Source: Propionibacteriaceae bacterium
GTDB lineage: Bacteria; Actinomycetota; Actinomycetes; Propionibacteriales; Propionibacteriaceae
Direction of reading: 5' to 3'
Length of the DNA stretch: 5,931 bases
Assembly (NCBI GenBank): GCA_031268065.1
Contig: JAIRXX010000356.1
Span: 1-5,931, forward strand
This document shows positions 1 to 5,931 of the stretch, one piece after another. Each line of letters starts with the position of its first letter. Position 1 is the first letter of the stretch. A model generated the notes under the pieces. The model was not told the DNA's origin, made no database searches, and was given only the letters and a program-made list of their open reading frames with translations. A program made the translations under genes and the position numbers.

Positions 1-2022
1 TACGGAACTTGGGAATCACCCATCACGGCCAGCGACTTGATCAGCGCCTCGCGCGGTCTGAGCTACCAATACGGAATCTGGGACGGCGGCGCCGCGCATT
101 GGGCGCAGGCCGATCCAAACGACGGTGGCCGGGTCTCGATCTGGCGCCAGGAAAATGGCCAAACCCCGGTGGAACTGACCCCAGGCCATTATGTGCGCAG
201 CGGCGTCAACGAGTACGGCGGCGGCGCCTGGGACGTGGCAGGCGGCGTGCTGGTCTACTCGGACTGGCCCAGCGGAGACCTGCGCGTCGTACGCGACGGC
301 CAGGACACCTGTTGGGTACCCGGCCATGACAACGCCCTGCGTTTCGGCTGCCTGAGCTACTGCCCCGAGCAGGGCCTCGTCCTGGGAGTCTGCGAGGACC
401 ATCGCCCAGACGGTGAGCCGGTCAACACGGTCTTCGCCGCCAGGGCTGGCTCCAACCATGCCTCCACGCTGGCCAGCGGCGCTGATTTCTACGCCTATCC
501 CAGGCTTAGCCCCTACGGACTGCTGGCTTGGATGGAATGGGACCACCCGAACATGCCTTGGGACTCCACCCGGATCATGGTCGCCCCGCTGGACGATCTG
601 ACCCACCCGGTGACAGTGGCCGCCAGTCCGGGCGAAGCCGCAGTCTATCCGGCCTGGGCGCCGGATGGGGCGCTCATCTATCTGAGCGACCGCTCGGGCT
701 ACTGGAATTTCCACCGCTGGGAAGCGGGGAAATCGACTGCCCTACACGGTCATCCATTCGATTTCTGCGGCCCAATCTGGGTGCTCGACCCGGTGCCGTA
801 CACCATCGTGGACCAGCACCGGATCGGCTGCTCCTGGCTCGTGGACGGACGCGCCCGGCTGGGCGTGTTCAGCTTCGACCCGGACACCCCCGGCGGCGGA
901 CAGCTGGACGAGCTTAGCTGCGACGCAGTGACCGCCCAGTTGGGCGGGCACGGGCCGAAGGCAGCCGCCATGCTCGGCTACGCCGACCGTCCGCTTGAAC
1001 TGGTCACCATCGATTGGCCATCAGCCGACCTCGCTGCCTCCGCAACGGCATCCAGCGCCGCGCCGACTCCGCAAGGCGAATCCCACTTCGACCGGCCAGG
1101 CCTGGTTCGCGCGGCAACGACGCCGCCCAGCGGCGTTCCCTGCCGCCAAGCCCCTATCAGCGTCATTGCCAGCGACGGCAGCACCCTCATCCAGCACGGG
1201 CCGAAGGCTGTCGAGCTGCGCGAAGGATGGATTTCAAAAGCCGAGCCGGTCTGCTGGGAATCTCCCGACGGACCGGTTTACGCCTGGTACTACCCGCCCA
1301 AGAATCCCGGTTTCCAAGCTCCGGCTGGCGAAAAGCCACCCGTGCAAGTGTGGAGCCACGGCGGGCCGACTTCTTTCTCCGGCGCCGGTTACCGCTTGTC
1401 AGTGCAATATTGGACCAGTAGGGGCTTTGGCATCCTGGATGTCAACTACTCCGGCTCCACCGGTTATGGCCGCGCCTACCGGGAACGCCTCAAAGGGCGC
1501 TGGGGCATCGTCGATTCCCGCGACTGCGCCGAGGCCGCGCGGGCGCTGAGTGAAAAGGGTCTGGCCGACCCGAAGCGGCTCTCCATCCGAGGCGGTTCCG
1601 CAGGCGGCTACACCACGTTGCGGGCGCTGACCACCAGCGACGTTTTCAGCGCCGGAATCTCGCTCTACCCGGTGGGCGATCTGGAATCGATGGCTGCCGA
1701 CACCCATAAATTCGAGAGCCGCTATCTGGACGGGCTGATCGCACCCTATCCCGAACAGCGCCAGGTCTGGCTGGACCGCTCGCCCATCCACCACCTGGAC
1801 CGCTTGCGCAGCCCGATGCTCATCCTGCAGGGCAGCGACGACAAGATCGTCTTGCCCCAGCAGGCCTACGACATTGCCGCCGCGCTGGAAGCCAACGGGC
1901 AGCAGGCCAAGCTGATCGTCTTCGAGGGCGAGGGGCACGGCTTCCGCAAAGCCGAAAACATCATCGCCACTACGCAGGCCATCCTCGACTTCCTCACCGA
2001 GGCGTACCAGTTGGCCGGTTAG
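1..2022 (+). CDS. S9-family prolyl oligopeptidase-type serine peptidase, 5'-truncated by the window edge
   Basis: Likely a cytoplasmic dipeptidyl/acylaminoacyl-type peptidase that cleaves short peptides. The frame is open from base 1, giving 673 codons. The first residues, YGTWESPITASDL, match the usual N-terminus of this family (YGSWPSPIT-like), so the true start probably lies only a few codons outside the window. The in-frame TTG at 37 is an unlikely start because conserved sequence precedes it. Codons 1 to about 400 form a beta-propeller; a PD40-like blade motif (YPAWAPDG then SDRSGYWN) lies at 646-720. The C-terminal alpha/beta hydrolase domain has oxyanion-region HGGPTS near 1360, nucleophile Ser in GGSAGGY (1597-1599), probable catalytic Asp as the second Asp of GSDDK (1840-1842) and His in GEGHGF (1936-1938). 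The triad is therefore intact. A Pro/Ala/Ser-rich stretch at about 1021-1200 looks longer than in relatives. No signal peptide is visible. The family is secure; the substrate is not known. Confidence 0.93.
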   Translation, partial: YGTWESPITASDLISASRGLSYQYGIWDGGAAHWAQADPNDGGRVSIWRQENGQTPVELTPGHYVRSGVNEYGGGAWDVAGGVLVYSDWPSGDLRVVRDGQDTCWVPGHDNALRFGCLSYCPEQGLVLGVCEDHRPDGEPVNTVFAARAGSNHASTLASGADFYAYPRLSPYGLLAWMEWDHPNMPWDSTRIMVAPLDDLTHPVTVAASPGEAAVYPAWAPDGALIYLSDRSGYWNFHRWEAGKSTALHGHPFDFCGPIWVLDPVPYTIVDQHRIGCSWLVDGRARLGVFSFDPDTPGGGQLDELSCDAVTAQLGGHGPKAAAMLGYADRPLELVTIDWPSADLAASATASSAAPTPQGESHFDRPGLVRAATTPPSGVPCRQAPISVIASDGSTLIQHGPKAVELREGWISKAEPVCWESPDGPVYAWYYPPKNPGFQAPAGEKPPVQVWSHGGPTSFSGAGYRLSVQYWTSRGFGILDVNYSGSTGYGRAYRERLKGRWGIVDSRDCAEAARALSEKGLADPKRLSIRGGSAGGYTTLRALTTSDVFSAGISLYPVGDLESMAADTHKFESRYLDGLIAPYPEQRQVWLDRSPIHHLDRLRSPMLILQGSDDKIVLPQQAYDIAAALEANGQQAKLIVFEGEGHGFRKAENIIATTQAILDFLTEAYQLAG

Positions 2023-2045
2023 CTCTGGCCCAACGAGTGTGTGGC

Positions 2046-2064
2046 GCCGCACTAGCCGTGCGGC
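2046..2064. terminator. Candidate bidirectional hairpin in the convergent gap
   Basis: A perfect 7-bp stem, gccgcac (2046-2052) with gtgcggc (2058-2064), closes a 5-nt loop. It sits in the 54-bp gap between the stop of the plus-strand peptidase gene (2022) and the stop of the minus-strand kinase gene (2077). The position suits a shared transcription terminator, but neither strand has a T tract after the stem. It would therefore be a non-canonical, hairpin-only terminator of the kind often proposed for actinobacteria. Function is inferred from position only. Confidence 0.35.
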
Positions 2065-2076
2065 ACAGCCAGCCGC

Positions 2077-3675
2077 TCACCTTTTGGGCCTAAGCAAATA
2101 GCCGAGAACACCGGCTAAGACCCCCGCCGATCCGACGATGGCGGTGACCACTTGCCGAGTCTGCACCCGACCCAACCGCTCCAGCCGCCTAGCCTGGGCC
2201 GCGCTGAGATTAAGCTCGAATTCGCCCGAGTCCAGCTTTTCCGCCAGTGAGACCAACCGTTTCAAGGTGACCGGCAGCGCGCGCAGCAAGGCCCCGCCGT
2301 CTGCCGCCAACGTTGAGATGACGCCTTGGAATCCGGTGTCGGCCAACTCCCGGATGAACGGCTCGGTGACGGCCACCACATCGACTGCTGGGTCCAACTT
2401 GTAGCAATTGGAGAATACGGTGATCAGCGCCTTCCCGAGAAAGGTGGTGTTGCCGGGCAGGCTGATCGGTTGGGTGCGGATGACTTCGCGCATTTCGTCC
2501 AGGGTGGCGGCGTCCACCTGGAAGCTGGCCAACTGGCGTCCTTCCATCACCTTGTCAAAGGAAAACGCGCCTTGGAAGATCGACCCGGCCTCGCCGATCA
2601 CGGTGTCGATCAGCGGGGTCAACACCTGCTTGAGCGCCCTGGTGTCAGCGTCCCTGCCGAGAAATCCCAGGTCGCGCAGCGTCTCGACTATGCCGGTGGC
2701 GTCACGGGCGAAAATCGCCGTTATCAGTTCGGTGAAGCCTTTCCGCTGCCCATCGGAAATCGACCCAACCATGCCGAAATCGATGAGTTGGATGACCCCA
2801 TCCGGGCGGACGAAAACATTCCCCGGATGCGGATCGGCGTGGAAAAACCCGTCGGAGAGGAACATCTGCAAGTAGATCTCAAGCAGCCGCCTGGCGACCA
2901 GGGGCCGGTCTACGCCCAAAGCGTCCAGGGCGGGCAAATCATTGATCTTCACCCCGTCCATGAATTCCATCGTCAGCACTCGGGAAGTGGTGTGGCTCCA
3001 GTAAATCTTCGGCATCTCCACCGCAGGGCTGAGCAAGAAATTGCGCTGGAACCGCTCCGCATTGCCGCCTTCGCCCTGGTAGTCAAGCTCGGCGCGGAAA
3101 GTGGCCTCAAAGTCGCGGCAGAACTCGCTGACGTCCAGATATTTGCCGATGGCGGTGAACCTGTCCAGACCCCGCATGATGGTCCACAGCGAGCGAACGT
3201 CTACGTCGATCAAATCCTCAATGCCGGGACGCAGAATTTTCACCGCCACGTCTTCGCCAGCAGGCAGCTTCGCGCGATACACCTGGCCGAGCGAGGCAGC
3301 CGCGAGCGGAACTTGGTCAAAGTCGGTGAATAACTCATCGAGCGGGGCATCCAATTCCCGCTCGATCACCTGCGTCATGACCTTTGTGGGCAGCGCTGGC
3401 ACGGCGTCTTGCAGCTTGCCCAGTTCGTCGATGTATTCCTTGGGCAGGAAATCGATGCGCACGCTGAGGAATTGGCCGAGTTTGATTATCAAGCCGCCCA
3501 TTTCGGTGGCGAATTCGCGGAATTCGCGGGCCTGGGAGGTGTAGAGCGCGCGCAACTTCTCCTGCTGCGCCTGCGGGCTGCGCAGAAAGCTGGTCTTCGC
3601 CGCCCACCACAGCTCGCCAGCGAACCTCAGCGCTAGCCCGACCGTCGCCCGGTAACGGTTATCGCGGTTGGCCAT
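2077..3675 (-). CDS. ABC1/UbiB (AarF) family atypical protein kinase-like ATPase
   Basis: A 532-residue member of the ABC1/ADCK/UbiB superfamily, with the family hallmarks in order: KLGQ (residues 65-68, the KxGQ motif), the Ala-rich loop AAAS (125-128) replacing a normal glycine-rich loop, VAVK with the ATP-site lysine (K146), ELD (196-198, the ExD motif) in FRAELDYQ, catalytic-loop HADPHPGN (279-286) and metal-binding DFG (299-301). All key residues are present, so it should bind and hydrolyse ATP. One hydrophobic segment (about 509-528) followed by RPKR suggests C-terminal membrane anchoring. In proteobacteria UbiB supports ubiquinone synthesis; actinobacteria normally use menaquinone, so here a role in quinone or isoprenoid-lipid handling is only an inference. 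The ATG start has AGGAG 9 nt upstream. It follows the AbrB-like gene by 77 bp on the same strand, which suggests co-transcription. Confidence 0.93.
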   Translation of the reverse strand: MANRDNRYRATVGLALRFAGELWWAAKTSFLRSPQAQQEKLRALYTSQAREFREFATEMGGLIIKLGQFLSVRIDFLPKEYIDELGKLQDAVPALPTKVMTQVIERELDAPLDELFTDFDQVPLAAASLGQVYRAKLPAGEDVAVKILRPGIEDLIDVDVRSLWTIMRGLDRFTAIGKYLDVSEFCRDFEATFRAELDYQGEGGNAERFQRNFLLSPAVEMPKIYWSHTTSRVLTMEFMDGVKINDLPALDALGVDRPLVARRLLEIYLQMFLSDGFFHADPHPGNVFVRPDGVIQLIDFGMVGSISDGQRKGFTELITAIFARDATGIVETLRDLGFLGRDADTRALKQVLTPLIDTVIGEAGSIFQGAFSFDKVMEGRQLASFQVDAATLDEMREVIRTQPISLPGNTTFLGKALITVFSNCYKLDPAVDVVAVTEPFIRELADTGFQGVISTLAADGGALLRALPVTLKRLVSLAEKLDSGEFELNLSAAQARRLERLGRVQTRQVVTAIVGSAGVLAGVLGYLLRPKR

Positions 3676-3684
3676 ATGGCTATT

Positions 3685-3689
3685 CTCCT
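3685..3689 (-). promoter_or_regulatory. Ribosome binding site of the ABC1 kinase gene
   Basis: AGGAG on the minus strand, 9 nt before the ATG at 3673-3675. It supports that start and independent translation initiation downstream of the AbrB-like gene. Confidence 0.6.
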
Positions 3690-3704
3690 AGTCCCAAGAC
3701 GAAA

Positions 3705-3721
3705 GCTGGCGAGCGGCCAGC
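3705..3721 (-). terminator. Small terminator-like hairpin before the kinase gene (hairpin B)
   Basis: On the minus strand GCTGGC pairs with GCCAGC (6 bp, 5-nt loop CGCTC), followed by TTTCGTCTT. This resembles a weak intrinsic terminator in the leader of the ABC1 kinase gene, 15 nt upstream of its Shine-Dalgarno. Its 5' arm is shared with the larger inverted repeat at 3712-3752, so the two structures cannot form together. Function is inferred. Confidence 0.3.
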
Positions 3722-3752
3722 ATTTTAAAACTGTCCGCAGCTGCTGGCCGCT
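3712..3752 (-). repeat. 11-bp inverted repeat directly after the AbrB-like stop codon (hairpin A)
   Basis: A perfect inverted repeat: 3712-3722 (agcggccagca) and 3742-3752 (tgctggccgct), with a 19-nt AT-containing loop. On the minus-strand transcript it begins at the base immediately after the TGA of the AbrB-like gene (3753-3755). It could protect the upstream message from exonucleases, act as a processing site between the two genes, or compete with hairpin B. There is no run of T directly after it, so it is not a classical terminator. Confidence 0.4.
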
Positions 3753-4130
3753 TCAGGATATAGCCTCGCTGTCGGCGCCAACTGGCTCCTCGGCAACCGG
3801 CTCCTCGGCAACCGGCTCCTCGGCTGCGGGTTCTTCCGCGACGGTGAAGGCGCCGAAGAATTCTTGGGCGTGCTGTTCGAGTTTGTTGAGCTTGGTCATG
3901 AAAAAGTCGGCAAAGTCTTCAAATATGTCTGCCTTGATCAGGATGACCGCACCGTTCAACCGGTTGCCGAAGACGACCATTTTGTCACCGGGGTTGATTG
4001 ACAGCTCTCTACGGGCATCTGCGGGGATGGCCAACTGGCCCCGCTCTCCAACGGTGGCCGCGCCGTACATCTTGCCGGGGGACGGGAAGTGTTGCCAGGG
4101 GAAACTCGGGTCTTGCTTTGCTGATGGCAT
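3753..4130 (-). CDS. AbrB/SpoVT-type (looped-hinge) DNA-binding protein with repeat-encoded acidic tail
   Basis: A 125-residue protein. Residues 22-67 form a swapped-hairpin AbrB/SpoVT domain, recognisable by TVGERGQLAIPADARRELSI, then PGDKMVVFG and a final beta strand (AVILIKAD). Such domains dimerise and bind DNA as transition-state regulators or antitoxin-like autorepressors. Residues 68-95 look like an amphipathic, Phe-rich helix. The tail (98-117) is four AEEPV-type pentapeptides, strongly acidic and probably disordered. The ATG start has AGGAGG only 4 nt upstream, a tight but strong site; Met21 is an alternative start at the domain border but lacks an evident Shine-Dalgarno. No toxin gene lies next to it, so a toxin-antitoxin role is unlikely. 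Its neighbour 77 bp downstream is the ABC1 kinase gene, probably in the same operon. The target genes cannot be told from the sequence. Confidence 0.88.
   Translation of the reverse strand: MPSAKQDPSFPWQHFPSPGKMYGAATVGERGQLAIPADARRELSINPGDKMVVFGNRLNGAVILIKADIFEDFADFFMTKLNKLEQHAQEFFGAFTVAEEPAAEEPVAEEPVAEEPVGADSEAIS
3780..3839 (-). repeat. 15-bp tandem repeat (4 copies) inside the AbrB-like gene
   Basis: Four in-frame 15-bp units at 3780-3794, 3795-3809, 3810-3824 and 3825-3839. On the plus strand the unit reads aaccggctcctcggc. Units 2 and 3 are identical, unit 1 differs at one base (3783), and the fourth is diverged. They encode AEEPV three times and AEEPA once. Near-identity at DNA level suggests recent slippage duplication, so copy number may vary among strains without breaking the frame. 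Confidence 0.9.
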
Positions 4131-4134
4131 GATG

Positions 4135-4140
4135 CCTCCT
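4135..4140 (-). promoter_or_regulatory. Ribosome binding site of the AbrB-like gene
   Basis: A full AGGAGG on the minus strand, ending 4 nt before the ATG at 4128-4130. It favours this start over the internal Met at 4068-4070, although the spacing is at the short end of the usual range. Confidence 0.6.
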
Positions 4141-4149
4141 CAAAATCGC

Positions 4150-4173
4150 CGCATGAGCAGATCACATCATGCG
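4150..4173 (-). promoter_or_regulatory. Inverted repeat in the AbrB-like gene leader, candidate autoregulatory operator
   Basis: Perfect 7-bp arms, cgcatga (4150-4156) and tcatgcg (4167-4173), are separated by 10 bp. The element lies just downstream of the candidate -10 box (4184-4189), in the first transcribed bases. A third CATG copy follows at 4177-4180. Symmetric sites over a transcription start are typical for dimeric repressors, and AbrB/SpoVT/MazE-type proteins often control their own promoters. A role as an mRNA leader hairpin is equally possible. Confidence 0.4.
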
Positions 4174-4183
4174 TTTCATGTAA

Positions 4184-4211
4184 ATCATACGGCACTTTCG
4201 CGCGGCCACAA
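4184..4211 (-). promoter_or_regulatory. Candidate SigA-type promoter for the AbrB-like/ABC1 kinase unit
   Basis: On the minus strand the -10 box TATGAT (4184-4189) is preceded, at a 16-bp spacer, by TTGTGG (4206-4211), a weak -35 box. Transcription would start near 4177, giving a leader of about 47 nt. The -10 matches the consensus at five of six positions. The -35 matches only at its TTG. Confidence 0.45.
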
Positions 4212-4241
4212 CGACCGACGGCAAGCCCCAGCTCTGACTTC

Positions 4242-4272
4242 AAAAAGGGAACGGGCAGCGGAGCAGGCCGCC
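4242..4272 (-). terminator. Weak terminator-like hairpin downstream of sigA
   Basis: On the minus strand GGCGGC (4272-4267) pairs with GCTGCC (4259-4254), 6 bp including one G-U pair, with a 7-nt loop. Five T (4246-4242) follow after a 7-nt gap. It lies about 50 nt after the sigA stop. The stem is short and the T tract is displaced, so termination may be partial and some sigA transcripts could run into the AbrB-like gene. Confidence 0.3.
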
Positions 4273-4320
4273 AACAGCGTGATCGGCGATTCAACCACAG
4301 CAGCCCGGATAGGCCCAAGG

Positions 4321-5829
<1,509 letters not shown>

Positions 5830-5835
5830 GAACGA

Positions 5836-5840
5836 CCTCT
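5836..5840 (-). promoter_or_regulatory. Ribosome binding site of sigA
   Basis: AGAGG on the minus strand, 6 nt before the GTG codon at 5827-5829. It decides in favour of this non-ATG start. Confidence 0.6.
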
Positions 5841-5855
5841 CGACAAATCGTAATT

Positions 5856-5883
5856 AGGGTAGAAAACAACCGGCTGTTGTCAA
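5856..5883 (-). promoter_or_regulatory. Promoter of sigA
   Basis: On the minus strand a perfect -35 hexamer TTGACA (5878-5883) is followed after 16 bp by TACCCT (5856-5861), which fits the TANNNT -10 pattern of actinobacterial housekeeping promoters. Transcription would start near 5849, leaving a leader of about 20 nt that just contains the Shine-Dalgarno. SigA could thus recognise its own promoter. Confidence 0.65.
5865..5878. repeat. Near-perfect 14-bp palindrome in the sigA promoter spacer
   Basis: aacaaccggctgtt is self-complementary except for one central pair (a C/G to T/G-type mismatch). It fills most of the spacer between the -35 and -10 boxes and touches the -35. The location suits a repressor site that blocks polymerase binding; no regulator is identified. 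Confidence 0.35.
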
Positions 5884-5885
5884 TA

Positions 5886-5902
5886 GCAAGACTCAATCTT
5901 GC
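5886..5902. repeat. Inverted repeat just upstream of the sigA -35 box
   Basis: Arms gcaaga (5886-5891) and tcttgc (5897-5902) are perfect complements around a 5-bp spacer, 2 bp upstream of the -35 hexamer. It may be an activator or repressor site. Alternatively, it could be the tail of a hairpin belonging to a transcript that enters from beyond the window. Confidence 0.3.
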
Positions 5903-5931
5903 CACAACCTCGCCCCAATGTCATCTGGGCT

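Noticed and set aside
16..714. 232-codon minus-strand frame within the peptidase gene
   Set aside because: Shadow of the conserved beta-propeller coding region.
2326..3333. 335-codon plus-strand frame opposite the ABC1 kinase gene
   Set aside because: The minus strand carries every ABC1 motif in order; this frame shows no recognisable domain.
3753..4130. AbrB-like protein as antitoxin of a toxin-antitoxin pair
   Set aside because: No small toxin gene lies adjacent; neighbours are an ABC1 kinase and the primary sigma factor, and the protein has an extra helix and acidic tail rather than a short toxin-binding tail.

Overview
The window is a piece of chromosome from a high-GC Gram-positive bacterium (Actinomycetota). 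The main evidence is the primary sigma factor on the minus strand. Its regions 2 to 4 read like the SigA/HrdB proteins of actinobacteria, and it carries the long Lys/Ala-rich then acidic N-terminal extension typical of that phylum. Base composition is GC-rich by eye, and long antisense shadow ORFs are present, as expected for such DNA. I cannot assign a genus.

Layout: (1) Positions 1-2022, plus strand: the nearly complete C-terminal part of an S9-family serine peptidase (beta-propeller plus alpha/beta hydrolase). Its coding frame is open at the left edge, so the gene starts outside the window. (2) Positions 2023-2076: a 54-bp convergent gap holding a compact hairpin. (3) Positions 2077-3675, minus: an ABC1/UbiB-type atypical kinase. 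(4) Positions 3676-3752: a short intergenic segment with two overlapping, mutually exclusive hairpins. (5) Positions 3753-4130, minus: a small AbrB/SpoVT-type DNA-binding protein whose tail is built from 15-bp tandem repeats. (6) Positions 4131-4320: a 190-bp spacer with a candidate promoter, a 7-bp-arm inverted repeat that may be its operator, and a weak terminator-like hairpin behind sigA. (7) Positions 4321-5829, minus: the primary sigma factor, GTG start. (8) Positions 5830-5931: its promoter region, with a perfect TTGACA -35 box, a TANNNT -10 box and two inverted repeats.

How the genes relate: sigA appears to be transcribed from its own promoter. The AbrB-like gene and the ABC1 kinase gene lie 77 bp apart on the same strand and look like a two-gene unit, perhaps autoregulated by the AbrB-like protein and perhaps attenuated between the genes. 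The peptidase is convergent and probably functionally separate. None of the protein families is new. The points worth a second look are the regulator-kinase pairing, the repeat-encoded tail, the palindromes at both promoters and the overlapping hairpins.
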